This document shows, piece after piece, positions 8,853-17,915 of a DNA stretch of 64,000 nt. The stretch spans positions 1-64,000 of the forward strand of contig CAKRLG010000004.1 in assembly GCA_934359255.1 (NCBI GenBank), given 5' to 3'. Source of the stretch: an uncultured Ruminococcus sp. (GTDB lineage: Bacteria; Bacillota; Clostridia; Lachnospirales; Lachnospiraceae). A model generated the notes under the pieces. That model saw only the letters and a list, made by a program, of their open reading frames with translations, did not search any database and was not told the origin of the DNA. The first letter of the stretch is position 1. The number at the start of each line of letters is the position of its first letter. A program made the translations under genes and the position numbers.

Positions 8853-10715
8853 ATGGAGTTTAACAGGGAACAGCAGCAGGCAATGGAACACAAAGATGGT
8901 CCGATGCTTGTACTTGCCGGACCGGGATCCGGCAAAACGGAAGTTATTATCCGCCGTACCCGTAAACTGATTCAGGATTATCAGGTCGCTCCTTCATCTA
9001 TCCTGGTGGTCACCTTTACCAAGGCGGCTGCAGGACAGATGAGGGAGCGATTTTTACACCTGTGCGGAGTGGAAAAAAGTCAGGTGACTTTTGGTACATT
9101 CCATGGAATCTTTTACGGCATTCTCCGGCAGGCCTACGGTATCACATCGGCAAATATCGCCGGTGAAGAAATAAAATATCAGATTTTACGACAGATTTTG
9201 CAGAATTCTTCCCTGCAGACGGAAGATGAAAATGATCTGCTGGAATCGCTGGCAAGAGAAATCAGCACGGTAAAAAACGGACGGATTCCGTTGAGCCACT
9301 ATTATTCGGCAAGCTGTCCGGATGAGCAATTTCGGAAAATCTATGAGACATATGAAAAACGGCTGCACGGGAAACGACTGCTGGATTTTGATGATCTGCT
9401 GGTGTACTGCTATCAATTATTTCAGAAACATCCGGATATTTTGCAGGCATGGCAGAAAAAGTTCCGGTATATTCTGATTGATGAGTTTCAGGATGTCAAC
9501 CAGTTGCAATATGATATTGTCCGGCTTCTTGCACTTCCGGAGAATAATCTGTTTCTGGTAGGTGACGATGACCAGTCGATCTATCGGTTCCGTGGAGCCA
9601 GACCGGAGATCATGCTGCAGATTCCGAAGGATTTTCCACAATTGAAGCAGGTGATCCTGAAACAGAATTATCGCTGTACCGGAGAAATAGTAGAAAAATC
9701 CCAGAATGTGATCCGTTGGAATGATGCGAGATATGAAAAACAGTTGTTTACGGAAAATGATAAGGGAAAACCGGTCGAGATACGGACATTTGAAAATGAG
9801 AGCGAGGAAACGACCTGGTTGTTAAAGCAGATTCAGAAGGATCTGGCGGAAGGGTGTCTGCACAAAGAGATTGCGATTCTATTCCGTACCAATCATAATT
9901 GCAGAATGACAGTGGAACGGCTGATGGAGTACAACATTCCGTTTACCATGAGGGATGTCCTGCCAAATCTGTATGAACACTGGCTGGCAAAAAATATGGT
10001 TGCTTATATGCGTCTGGCCATGGGCGGTCGGGAGAGAAAAGATTTTCTTGCTGTCATGAACCGTCCAAACCGCTATCTTTCCAGAGAAGCATTTTATGAA
10101 AAAGAAGTGCCATTTGAGATTCTGTATCAGTTTTACGAGGGAAAAGAATGGATGTGTGACCGGATTGAGAAGTTCGAGCATGATCTGAAGATGATGAAAA
10201 ATATGGCACCGTTTGCAGCTATCAATTATATCAGGTATGGGATCGGCTATGACGAGTTTCTGAAAGAATATGCACAGTACCGGAAGATCAAAGTGGAAGA
10301 ACTGTATGATCTTCTGCGGGAGATCCAGGAGAGCGCAAAAGGGTATAAAACATTTCAGGAATGGTTTGATTCCATGGATGCGTACAAAGAGAAACTCAAA
10401 GAACAGTCGGAGAAAGTGCGCCAGCAGGAGGGAATCGTTGTATCGACCCTGCACAGTGCCAAGGGACTGGAATTTGAGCGGGTGTATATTCTGGATGTCA
10501 ACGAGGGCTGTATGCCATATCAGAAAGCAGTCCTGGATCCGGAGATCGAAGAAGAACGCCGGATGTTCTATGTCGGCATGACGAGAGCGAAAAAAGAACT
10601 GCATCTGTATGCGGTGGAAGAAAGGTTCGGAAAGAAGATGGAACCTTCCCGTTTTCTGGTGGAACTGGAAGAAGCACCGAAGCGTGGCAGTGGAGAACAG
10701 AAAAATGGAAAATAA
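8853..10715 (+). CDS. UvrD/PcrA-like superfamily 1 DNA helicase
   Basis: 620 residues. Helicase motifs run in order: Q-motif NREQQQA, Walker A AGPGSGKT (22-29, K28), DEFQDVN, VGDDDQSIYRFRGA, QNYRCTGEI, STLHSAKGLEFERVY and VGMTRAKKEL. It is about 100 residues shorter than PcrA and lacks the C-terminal region that binds RNA polymerase in PcrA, so it may be a distinct UvrD-like paralogue. ATG 8853 follows TGGAGGG; an in-frame upstream extension to 8775 has no ribosome site. Its end overlaps the next gene by 11 nt, which implies co-translation. Confidence 0.92.
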   Translation: MEFNREQQQAMEHKDGPMLVLAGPGSGKTEVIIRRTRKLIQDYQVAPSSILVVTFTKAAAGQMRERFLHLCGVEKSQVTFGTFHGIFYGILRQAYGITSANIAGEEIKYQILRQILQNSSLQTEDENDLLESLAREISTVKNGRIPLSHYYSASCPDEQFRKIYETYEKRLHGKRLLDFDDLLVYCYQLFQKHPDILQAWQKKFRYILIDEFQDVNQLQYDIVRLLALPENNLFLVGDDDQSIYRFRGARPEIMLQIPKDFPQLKQVILKQNYRCTGEIVEKSQNVIRWNDARYEKQLFTENDKGKPVEIRTFENESEETTWLLKQIQKDLAEGCLHKEIAILFRTNHNCRMTVERLMEYNIPFTMRDVLPNLYEHWLAKNMVAYMRLAMGGRERKDFLAVMNRPNRYLSREAFYEKEVPFEILYQFYEGKEWMCDRIEKFEHDLKMMKNMAPFAAINYIRYGIGYDEFLKEYAQYRKIKVEELYDLLREIQESAKGYKTFQEWFDSMDAYKEKLKEQSEKVRQQEGIVVSTLHSAKGLEFERVYILDVNEGCMPYQKAVLDPEIEEERRMFYVGMTRAKKELHLYAVEERFGKKMEPSRFLVELEEAPKRGSGEQKNGK

Positions 10716-11277
10716 TGCAAACACAGCACATATTTTATGGAAGTCCCCGGATCAGCAGACAGAAGTCTGGATGAAGCAGGTCAGTGGAAAAACACCGGAA
10801 GAAAAGAAAGAACAGTCCCGGGCAGGATATCGTCTGTTAGCAGAAATGGTAAAAACGGGGTATGGGTATGATCTGGAGAAAGAGACCGATCCGGTAATGC
10901 GAACAGAAACGGGAAAGCCATACCTGCGTCTGCATCCGGAACTTTTTTTCAATATCAGCCATTCGGGAGAATGGATCGCCTGTGTGCTGGGAAATGTCCC
11001 GGTGGGGATCGATATCCAGTATCACAGAGAAATAAAACTGGAACAGACGGCAAGAAAAATCTGTACCCCGGATGAGTGGAAAATTTTTATGCAGGCAGGT
11101 ACGGAGAAAGGAAAAAAAGATTTTCTGTTTCAGATCTGGACAAAAAAAGAAAGTTATCTGAAATATACCGGGGAAGGGATCTGCAGGAAATTGTGTGAGA
11201 TTTCTTATGATGGATGCAGGTTTTACCGGTTGGTGATGCCGGAAGGGTATTCGGGGATGGTATGCGTGGAGAACTGA
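10705..11277 (+). CDS. 4'-phosphopantetheinyl transferase, Sfp type
   Basis: 190 residues. It moves phosphopantetheine from CoA to a serine of a carrier protein. The family motifs are present: a VGIDIQ stretch with the metal-binding acid, and WTKKESYLKYTGEG near the C-terminus. Sfp types are broad and serve ACPs of fatty acid, polyketide or peptide synthesis; no synthase is nearby. The start overlaps the helicase stop by 11 nt, with GGAG about 10 nt upstream. It may supply the role of AcpS, but I cannot tell whether acpS exists elsewhere. Confidence 0.9.
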   Translation: MENNANTAHILWKSPDQQTEVWMKQVSGKTPEEKKEQSRAGYRLLAEMVKTGYGYDLEKETDPVMRTETGKPYLRLHPELFFNISHSGEWIACVLGNVPVGIDIQYHREIKLEQTARKICTPDEWKIFMQAGTEKGKKDFLFQIWTKKESYLKYTGEGICRKLCEISYDGCRFYRLVMPEGYSGMVCVEN

Positions 11278-11379
11278 ATACCCGAGGAAGAAAGTACGCA
11301 AGATAACAAAATATTTTATCCGGGCAACGGGTTCTATTTACAGTCTGTCCACATATAGTAAATGTAAGAGGTGATGCAC

Positions 11380-12348
11380 ATGAAACGGGAGGAAGTGAGC
11401 CGTCTGTTTCCGGAGCGTATCCGAAAAATCTTACAGCAGGCGTACTGGAATCCACAGGGGTTACAGGAAATTCGTCTTCGGGCCGGAAAACCGTTGATTT
11501 TATGGCAGGACGGACAGGAGTATTTTGTGGCAGAACAGGGATTTCTGACGAGACACCGGGAACAGGCATGTATCGTATCACAGGAAGAGATCCGAAGAAC
11601 CATGGAGACAGTAGGGACATATTCCCTCTATGCTTATGAAGAGGAATTAAAACAGGGATTTCTGACGATACAGGGCGGGCATCGGGTTGGTGTGGCGGGA
11701 AAAGCAATCATGGAGGAGCAGAAGGTAAAAGGACTTTCCCAGATTTCCTGCATCAATATCCGGTTTGCGCACCAGATCACCGGTTGTGCGGATATGGTGA
11801 TTCCGTATGTGACGGAAGATGGAAAACTGTGTCATACGCTCATTATTTCTCCGCCGGGCTGTGGAAAAACTACATTGCTTCGGGATCTGGTACGACAGAT
11901 TTCCGATGGCTGGGAGACCTTTCCGGGCAATACAGTAGGAGTGGTGGATGAACGGTCAGAGATTGGTGGCAGTTATCAGGGAATTCCGCAAAACGATGTG
12001 GGAATCCGTACCGATGTGCTGGACTGTTGCAGCAAGGCGGAAGGGATGGTCATGCTGCTTCGTTCAATGGCTCCGCAGGTTATTGCCGTGGATGAGATCG
12101 GCAATTACGAAGATATCCGTGCCATCGAGATGACGCTAAACAGCGGGTGCAAGCTTCTGGCAACGGTTCACGGAAGTTCAATCGATGAGATCCGGAAAAA
12201 ACCGCTGCTGGAACGACTGATGAAAGAACATGTTTTTGAGCGCTATATTATCCTGCAAAAAGAAACTGTAGGGAAGATCGGAAAAGTCCGGGAAATCTAT
12301 GATGAACGGGGAACCTGCCTGTACCAGAGGCAGAGATCGGTGTGTTAA
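11380..12348 (+). CDS. spoIIIAA: Stage III sporulation protein AA, ATPase
   Basis: 322 residues. It is a secretion-type ATPase of the SpoIIIA-SpoIIQ feeding channel between mother cell and forespore. Walker A SPPGCGKTTLL (about residues 161-171), Walker B AVDEIG and the arginine-rich N-terminal domain EIRLRAGKPL are visible. A CATATAGT box at about 11352-11359 resembles a SigE -10. ATG 11380 has AGAGG 8 nt upstream; earlier in-frame starts at 11371 and 11374 lie inside that site. It overlaps spoIIIAB by 7 nt. Confidence 0.96.
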   Translation: MKREEVSRLFPERIRKILQQAYWNPQGLQEIRLRAGKPLILWQDGQEYFVAEQGFLTRHREQACIVSQEEIRRTMETVGTYSLYAYEEELKQGFLTIQGGHRVGVAGKAIMEEQKVKGLSQISCINIRFAHQITGCADMVIPYVTEDGKLCHTLIISPPGCGKTTLLRDLVRQISDGWETFPGNTVGVVDERSEIGGSYQGIPQNDVGIRTDVLDCCSKAEGMVMLLRSMAPQVIAVDEIGNYEDIRAIEMTLNSGCKLLATVHGSSIDEIRKKPLLERLMKEHVFERYIILQKETVGKIGKVREIYDERGTCLYQRQRSVC

Positions 12349-12860
12349 AGGTCAGCGGTGCTCTGCTGGTGTTTTTCGCCGGTTGGGGCATGGGAAACTG
12401 GAGGAGCAGACAGTATCAGCAGCGGATCAAAGACTTGCAGATATTACAGCTGATCATCAGCTGCCTGATCGGTGAAATTTCCTATGCAAGAAATACACTG
12501 CCGGAAGCATTTTTCAGGATTAGTGAGAAAGTGACGTCCCCCTTTCGGGAATATCTGCAATCTGTTGCGGAGCGGCTGAAAGAACAGACCGGCGAAGCCT
12601 TTGTACGGATCCTGAAAGAACAGGAGCAGACGGTACGGGAAAAAAACAGTCTCCGGGAAGAAGACTGGGACCTGTTTTTACAGACCCTGGGGCATCTTGG
12701 ATATCTGGATGCAAAGATGCAGATACAGCTTCTTGAGAGCGGACGGGCAGAACTTGCAATGTGGGAAGAAAAACTGCAGCATCAGCTACCGGAGCAGAAA
12801 AGAGTGTGGCAAAGCCTCGGAATCCTGGGGGGAGCCTTTCTGGTGGTGATCCTTATCTGA
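12342..12860 (+). CDS. spoIIIAB: Stage III sporulation protein AB
   Basis: 172 residues with membrane segments at both ends. The C-terminal hydrophobic stretch LGILGGAFLVVILI and the central ISCLIGEISYARNTLPEAF are family signatures. The structure resembles type II secretion protein GspF. It uses a GTG start overlapping the end of spoIIIAA. Confidence 0.95.
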   Translation: MLKVSGALLVFFAGWGMGNWRSRQYQQRIKDLQILQLIISCLIGEISYARNTLPEAFFRISEKVTSPFREYLQSVAERLKEQTGEAFVRILKEQEQTVREKNSLREEDWDLFLQTLGHLGYLDAKMQIQLLESGRAELAMWEEKLQHQLPEQKRVWQSLGILGGAFLVVILI

Positions 12861-12874
12861 GACGGGAGGCGGTT

Positions 12875-13069
12875 GTGGAAGTCGGAATTATATTTAAAAT
12901 CGGTGCAGTGGGGATTCTGGTATCCGTCTTAAGTCTTGTGTTAAAGCACAGCGGAAGGGAAGATCAGGCATTTTTAACCAGTCTTGCCGGACTTTTGCTG
13001 GTATTGTTTTGGGTACTCCCCTATATTTATGATCTTTTTGAAACCGTAAAAAAATTATTTGCCCTGTAG
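12875..13069 (+). CDS. spoIIIAC: Stage III sporulation protein AC
   Basis: 64 residues, the normal SpoIIIAC length, with two membrane helices (VGILVSVLSLVL; LAGLLLVLFWVLPYIYDLF). GTG 12875 has GGGAGG (12864-12869) 5 nt upstream. Longer readings into spoIIIAB are not supported. Confidence 0.95.
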   Translation: MEVGIIFKIGAVGILVSVLSLVLKHSGREDQAFLTSLAGLLLVLFWVLPYIYDLFETVKKLFAL

Positions 13070-13111
13070 AAAGACTCCGAGAGTACATTATACAAGCGGG
13101 GAGGATGAGAT

Positions 13112-13498
13112 ATGGAAATTATCCGGATCGGCGCGGCGGGTATTGCCTGTGTACTGGCTGCGATCTTTATGAAAACGGCCAAGCCGGAGTACTCGGTATA
13201 TCTGACGATGGCTACAGGACTTTTTATTCTGGCATTTGCGGTGGGAAAGTTCAGTTATCTGTATGAATCCCTGAAAAAAATACAACAATATGTACCTGTA
13301 GATACTACATATATGAATATCCTTATGAAAATGATCGGTATCACCTATATCGGTCAGTTCTCGGCAGGAATCTGTAAGGATGCAGGCTATTCCGCAGTGG
13401 CAGGACAGATCGAGATCTACGAACGACTGGCAGTGCTGGCAATCAGTATGCCGATTCTTACTGCACTGCTGGAGACGATCCATGGGTTTCTGGGATAA
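13112..13498 (+). CDS. spoIIIAD: Stage III sporulation protein AD
   Basis: 128 residues, an AC-like membrane protein with three or four helices. Typical segments are IRIGAAGIACVLAAIFMKTAKPEYSV broken after the first helix, and AGICKDAGYSAVAGQIE. It overlaps spoIIIAE by 17 nt. Start ATG 13112 follows GGGGAGG. Confidence 0.95.
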   Translation: MEIIRIGAAGIACVLAAIFMKTAKPEYSVYLTMATGLFILAFAVGKFSYLYESLKKIQQYVPVDTTYMNILMKMIGITYIGQFSAGICKDAGYSAVAGQIEIYERLAVLAISMPILTALLETIHGFLG

Positions 13499-14645
13499 GA
13501 AAAAGAGTGGGAAAATACTGAAAATGACAGTCTTCAGTCTGTTCCTGCTCTTTTTTTGTACTCGGATCTGTGTGTATGCTGAAGAAAACCAGGACTTTTC
13601 ACGGGAGGAAGAAATACTGGGAGAACTGGATCTGAAAGATGTGGAGATGGCGGTGGATCAGCTCCTGGAAGAAAAACAGAGCATGGGCGGGATGATCCGA
13701 GACATCCTGACAAGTGGGCAGGCATTTTCCGCTGAGCAATGGAAAGCAGTGTTCCAACAGGGCGTGTGGGATGCTATGGGAATCCAGAAAGAAACCTGCG
13801 TGCATATTCTGGTGCTGGTGCTTCTGTCTGCGGTGTTCTGTCATTTGTCCGGGGTCTTTCAGAATAATCAGATAGGAGATATTTCTTTTTATATGATCTA
13901 TCTGTTGCTGTTTTTACTGCTTTTGCAGGCATTTGATCAGATGGCCGGTCAGATGGAAAGACTGCTTGAGGGTGTGGCAGTATTTATGAAAGCGTTGCTT
14001 CCGGCGTATTATATTGCGCTGACCGGGGCATGCGGCGTGGCAACAGCGACAGCATTTTATCAGATGATACTGATCCTGATTTTTCTCACAGAGAAGATCC
14101 TGTTACTTTTTATTCTTCCGGCGATCCGGATGTATCTGGTGCTGGAACTGATCAATTTCCTCACAAAAGAAGAATTTTTATCAAAAATGACGGAACTTTT
14201 AAAGAACGGAATCCTCTGGGCACTGAAATCCATGGTAGGTGTGATCGTGGGAATACAGCTGATTCAGCGCATGATCTCACCGGCGGTTGATACTTTGAAG
14301 CGATCATTGATCGGCAGGACAGCAGGTGCGCTTCCCGGAGTGGGAAATCTGTTTTCCGGGATCACGGAAGTAGTACTCGGATCGGCAGTGCTGATCAAAA
14401 ACGGTCTTGGTGCAGCTGCGATCGTGATCCTTCTGTTGGCGGGTGCAGCGCCTCTTTGCCGGATGGGAATCAGCGCACTTGTCTATCAGTTTCTGGCTGC
14501 TCTTGTGCAGCCGGTGACGGACAAGCGGATGGTAGGGTGTATCCACACGATGGGAGAGAGTCTTGGACTGCTGGTGAGGATGCTGCTGACCATGGAGATT
14601 CTGTTTTTGCTGACCATAGCGATTCTGGCAGGTTCTCTGCAATAA
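13482..14645 (+). CDS. spoIIIAE: Stage III sporulation protein AE
   Basis: 387 residues. It has a cleavable signal or anchor (residues 12-33), an extracytoplasmic linker and about seven membrane helices with permease character. It is a core membrane part of the feeding tube. ATG 13482 lies inside the end of spoIIIAD and has GGAG 7 nt upstream; an alternative Met 14 codons later also precedes the signal segment. Confidence 0.95.
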   Translation: MGFWDKKKSGKILKMTVFSLFLLFFCTRICVYAEENQDFSREEEILGELDLKDVEMAVDQLLEEKQSMGGMIRDILTSGQAFSAEQWKAVFQQGVWDAMGIQKETCVHILVLVLLSAVFCHLSGVFQNNQIGDISFYMIYLLLFLLLLQAFDQMAGQMERLLEGVAVFMKALLPAYYIALTGACGVATATAFYQMILILIFLTEKILLLFILPAIRMYLVLELINFLTKEEFLSKMTELLKNGILWALKSMVGVIVGIQLIQRMISPAVDTLKRSLIGRTAGALPGVGNLFSGITEVVLGSAVLIKNGLGAAAIVILLLAGAAPLCRMGISALVYQFLAALVQPVTDKRMVGCIHTMGESLGLLVRMLLTMEILFLLTIAILAGSLQ

Positions 14646-14681
14646 AAAGGGAATTACAAAAAGACGGGGGGAGGAAAAACA

Positions 14682-15203
14682 TTGGAATGGTTTGCCCAGT
14701 GGGTGCGCAATCTTGCGTTTTATTTTATTTTCCTTTCAGTACTGATGAATGTGATCCCGCAGGGAGAAGAACGAAAATATATCCGCTTTTTTATGGGACT
14801 TTTGCTGATATTGGTATTGATCAGACCGTTACTGACCGTCGGAAAACTGGAACAGATACTCTCCTGGGAGACACTTTCGGAAGGAATCCGGCAGGAATAT
14901 GAGGACTTTTCAATGGAAAAAAAATACCTGGAACAGGAAGGAAAGGATTATGTACAGAAAAACTGCCAGAAAGAGATGGAAAGACAGATAAAAGCACTGA
15001 TGGAGCAGCTGTCTTACGAGAGTACAGAAGTAAGGGTGGATTTTTTTGACGGGGAGGAACTGGATGTGAAAGAGATCCGTTGTGTGATCCGGCGCGAGGA
15101 CGGGAATTCGCCCGAGGAAGGTGAGGCTGACCGGGTAAAAAGAAAACTTGCACAAGTCTATAATCTTCCGGAAGGGAATATAAATATAAAGATACAGGAG
15201 TAG
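14682..15203 (+). CDS. spoIIIAF: Stage III sporulation protein AF
   Basis: 173 residues: two N-terminal membrane helices (LAFYFIFLSVLMNVI; FFMGLLLILVLIRPLL) and a soluble domain resembling a ring-building motif. TTG 14682 is the likely start, 8 nt after GGGGGGAGG. Confidence 0.94.
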   Translation: MEWFAQWVRNLAFYFIFLSVLMNVIPQGEERKYIRFFMGLLLILVLIRPLLTVGKLEQILSWETLSEGIRQEYEDFSMEKKYLEQEGKDYVQKNCQKEMERQIKALMEQLSYESTEVRVDFFDGEELDVKEIRCVIRREDGNSPEEGEADRVKRKLAQVYNLPEGNINIKIQE

Positions 15204-15206
15204 ACT

Positions 15207-15770
15207 ATGAAGGAGAGAGTGTTTGCAGCTGTCAGGGAGATGAAACGGGAGCAGTGGCTGATCTGCGGGCTGGCAGGTCTTTTACTTCTTGTGATTGCCG
15301 CTCCTGTAAAACAAAAGGAGCAAAAAAAGACACAGGAGGAGATAAAGGTACAGTCGCAGGAACAGACCGACGATCAGATCCGGCAGTCTTATGAAAAACA
15401 GCTGGAGGGTGTGCTGTCGCAGGTAGAAGGTGTGGGTGCTGTGCAGGTGGCGGTGGCGATGGAATCCACCGGGAAGAAACAGGTGGAAAAAGACAGTCCG
15501 GAGGATACCAGTACTTCCAGTGAAAAAGGAGATTCCGGGACGCAGCGGAGCAGTCAGACGGTAACCACGGGGGAAACTACAGTATACGAGGATACCGGAG
15601 ACGGGGGACAGACACCCTATATATCCTCAAGTACCTATCCGGAGATCCGCGGCGTGATCGTCGTGGCACAGGGAGGTGGCAACCCGGTGATCGTACAACA
15701 GATCCAGGAGGCAGTGATGGCGTTGTTTCACGTCGAAGCCCACGAAATCAAAGTGTTAAAAATGAAATGA
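15207..15770 (+). CDS. spoIIIAG: Stage III sporulation protein AG
   Basis: 187 residues. One membrane helix (about 20-34), then a lysine/glutamine-rich linker and a ring-building domain split by a Ser/Thr-rich insertion, with the terminal EIRGVIVVAQGG...VIVQQIQEAV pattern of SpoIIIAG. The family forms a large ring in the intermembrane space. It starts 3 nt after spoIIIAF. Confidence 0.95.
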   Translation: MKERVFAAVREMKREQWLICGLAGLLLLVIAAPVKQKEQKKTQEEIKVQSQEQTDDQIRQSYEKQLEGVLSQVEGVGAVQVAVAMESTGKKQVEKDSPEDTSTSSEKGDSGTQRSSQTVTTGETTVYEDTGDGGQTPYISSSTYPEIRGVIVVAQGGGNPVIVQQIQEAVMALFHVEAHEIKVLKMK

Positions 15771-15803
15771 GACCCGTCAAAATGAATAAAAAGGAGAGCA
15801 GCA

Positions 15804-16511
15804 GTGAAAAAAATATTTAAAAAGAATCAGATCATTATCACGGCTTTGGCAGTCATGATTGCTGCAGCAGGCTATATCAGCTATTCCGATGCACAATTAA
15901 AAGAAAAAAAAGATAAGACTGCAAAGACCGAGACCGCCAGTGAGACGGAAACTTCGGTCAACATGGATCAGGTTCTGCAGGATATGGAAAATCTGGATCT
16001 TGATGTTACAGATGAGACTGATGCGGCGACTGCCGGCGACGGCACGGATGCCGCGGCTTCCGGCGAAGATGCGGCCGCCTCAGAATCACAGACCCAGGAG
16101 ACACCGGGAGAGGCTGTCCTGACAGGTGCTTCTACATATATGGCACAGGCGCGCATCGAACGGGAACAGATCCGTTCCCAAAATAAGGAATCATTGTTAT
16201 CGATCATCAACAACGAAGCCCTTTCTGAGACAGAAAAAGAAAGTGCGATCGCCAGTATGGTAAATATGACGGACCTTGTGGAGAAAGAAGCTGCGGCAGA
16301 ACTGCTCCTCGAAGCGAAAGGATTCCCTGATGTGGTTGTGAATCTGACCGGAGAGACAGCGGATATTGTAGTACCGGATACCCAGGTGGACGATGCAAGC
16401 AGAGCGCAGATCGAGGATATCGTAAAACGGAAAACCGGTATCGGGGCAGAAAATATCGTGATCACGCCGATGAGCAGCCAGACAGAGAATGCAACACAGA
16501 AAAATCAGTAA
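15804..16511 (+). CDS. spoIIIAH: Stage III sporulation protein AH
   Basis: 235 residues. An N-terminal membrane helix (about 9-25, QIIITALAVMIAAAGYIS) is followed by an Asp/Ala-rich linker and a YscJ/FliF-like ring domain ending in GIGAENIVITPMSS. It pairs with SpoIIQ from the forespore side; spoIIQ is not in the window. GTG start 15804 follows AAGGAGAG. Last gene of the spoIIIA cluster. Confidence 0.95.
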   Translation: MKKIFKKNQIIITALAVMIAAAGYISYSDAQLKEKKDKTAKTETASETETSVNMDQVLQDMENLDLDVTDETDAATAGDGTDAAASGEDAAASESQTQETPGEAVLTGASTYMAQARIEREQIRSQNKESLLSIINNEALSETEKESAIASMVNMTDLVEKEAAAELLLEAKGFPDVVVNLTGETADIVVPDTQVDDASRAQIEDIVKRKTGIGAENIVITPMSSQTENATQKNQ

Positions 16512-16583
16512 AAGGATTTGCTTGTAAATCAAAAAAAAGGGTGCTACGATGGATACAGAATAAAAAAATGGTGATGTCTACAA

Positions 16584-17894
16584 ATGAATGAACAACAACA
16601 TCTGGAAGAAGTGATCGGACGTTTTTTGCAGAACATGCAGGAAAACGAAAAAATATCAAAAGAGGATGCAGCCTATCTGAAACGCAGGATCCGCCCGGCT
16701 ATGGAGTATCTGATCAGGCAGGAAAATATCGCCGGGATGAAAAAACTGGCAGACAGAGGATGGTTTGGAGAGCAGGAGCTGAACGGATTTCTGATAAAAG
16801 CGGGAGAACTGGAAAAATGGGATGTCTTCCGCGTATTGCTGGCCTGGAAGAACCATATTTCGGTAGAAGAAAAATCCCCGAATACAGAGACGAAACAGGA
16901 TCTGATTGCCGCTCTGATGAAACACTGCAAAAATGAGTTATGCTGGCGGTACCCGGAGCTTGGCAGGGCACTGCTGGAGCTTCGGGTGCAGCCGGATGAA
17001 CAGGTAACCGCTATGGAGACAGACGGGGAGAGTCTGTATGTGAATCCGGAGTATCTGATTCAACTTTTCGGAGAGAATCCGGAGAAGATATATGAGAAAT
17101 ATCTCCGGTTGATCCGTCAGTGCCTCGAAATGCCGGAAAGTTTCGGAGAGAAGACAGCGAAACAGAAAGCAATCTGCAAAAAATGGAAGGAGATTGCAGA
17201 AGAACTTGCGATTACCTACGGCGCAGGCGGAAAACGAAGAGGCGAGAACCATGGTGGGCAGAGTGAGGAGCTTTCCGAGATTGAGAAGGGAAAATATGAC
17301 TACCGACGGTTTTTACGCCGATTTACTGTTACAAGAGAGGAGATGAAACTGGATCAGGATGCCTTTGACCCGGTTGCTTATTATTATGGGATGGAACGGT
17401 ATGGAAATCTTCCCATGATAGAGCCTCTCGAAACCCGGGAGGGGAACCGGCTGGAGGAACTGGTAATTGCCATAGACACCTCCGGTTCCTGTAAAAAAGA
17501 AATTGTAGCCCGTTTCCTTGGAGAGACCAGAAGGATTCTGGAAGAAAAGGAAAATTTTTTCGAGAACTGGAAAGTATGCCTGATCCAGTGTGACAGTTTT
17601 ATTCAGGAAAAAGTGATGATACATTCCGCAAAAGAATGGGAAGCGTACCGGGAGCAGATGGTGATTCACGGAAGAGGAGGAACTGATTTTCGCCCGGTGT
17701 TCGAAGAAGTGGAAGGGATGCGGGAGAAAAGAGAATTCAGCAACCTGAAAGCACTGATTTATTTTACCGACGGTGACGGGATCTACCCGGAGAAAAAACC
17801 GGATTATGAGACGGCATTTGTGTTTGTGAAGAAAAGTGAGAAGATGGACCGGGTACCGGGATGGGCAAAAAAACTGCTGGTGACAGAAAATTAA
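16584..17894 (+). CDS. VWA-domain protein (DUF2201-like), partner of the MoxR ATPase
   Basis: 436 residues. The N-terminal ~230 are helical and unrecognised. The C-terminal part is a von Willebrand A domain with an intact metal site: DTSGS (D298), the GGTDF loop and YFTDGDG. It is followed 21 nt later by a MoxR-type AAA ATPase, the usual two-gene chaperone arrangement in which the ATPase remodels a target held by the VWA protein. It lacks the zinc-peptidase motif found in some DUF2201 relatives, as far as I can read. Target unknown. Start ATG 16584 has a weak ribosome site. Confidence 0.8.
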   Translation: MNEQQHLEEVIGRFLQNMQENEKISKEDAAYLKRRIRPAMEYLIRQENIAGMKKLADRGWFGEQELNGFLIKAGELEKWDVFRVLLAWKNHISVEEKSPNTETKQDLIAALMKHCKNELCWRYPELGRALLELRVQPDEQVTAMETDGESLYVNPEYLIQLFGENPEKIYEKYLRLIRQCLEMPESFGEKTAKQKAICKKWKEIAEELAITYGAGGKRRGENHGGQSEELSEIEKGKYDYRRFLRRFTVTREEMKLDQDAFDPVAYYYGMERYGNLPMIEPLETREGNRLEELVIAIDTSGSCKKEIVARFLGETRRILEEKENFFENWKVCLIQCDSFIQEKVMIHSAKEWEAYREQMVIHGRGGTDFRPVFEEVEGMREKREFSNLKALIYFTDGDGIYPEKKPDYETAFVFVKKSEKMDRVPGWAKKLLVTEN

Positions 17895-17915
17895 CACAGG
17901 GGAAAGAGAAAACAG

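Noticed and set aside
13073..13090. Partial CCGAGAGTAC match to the end of the foldback element at 34591-34746
   Set aside because: Only about ten bases, in the short spoIIIAC-spoIIIAD gap, with no partner arm.
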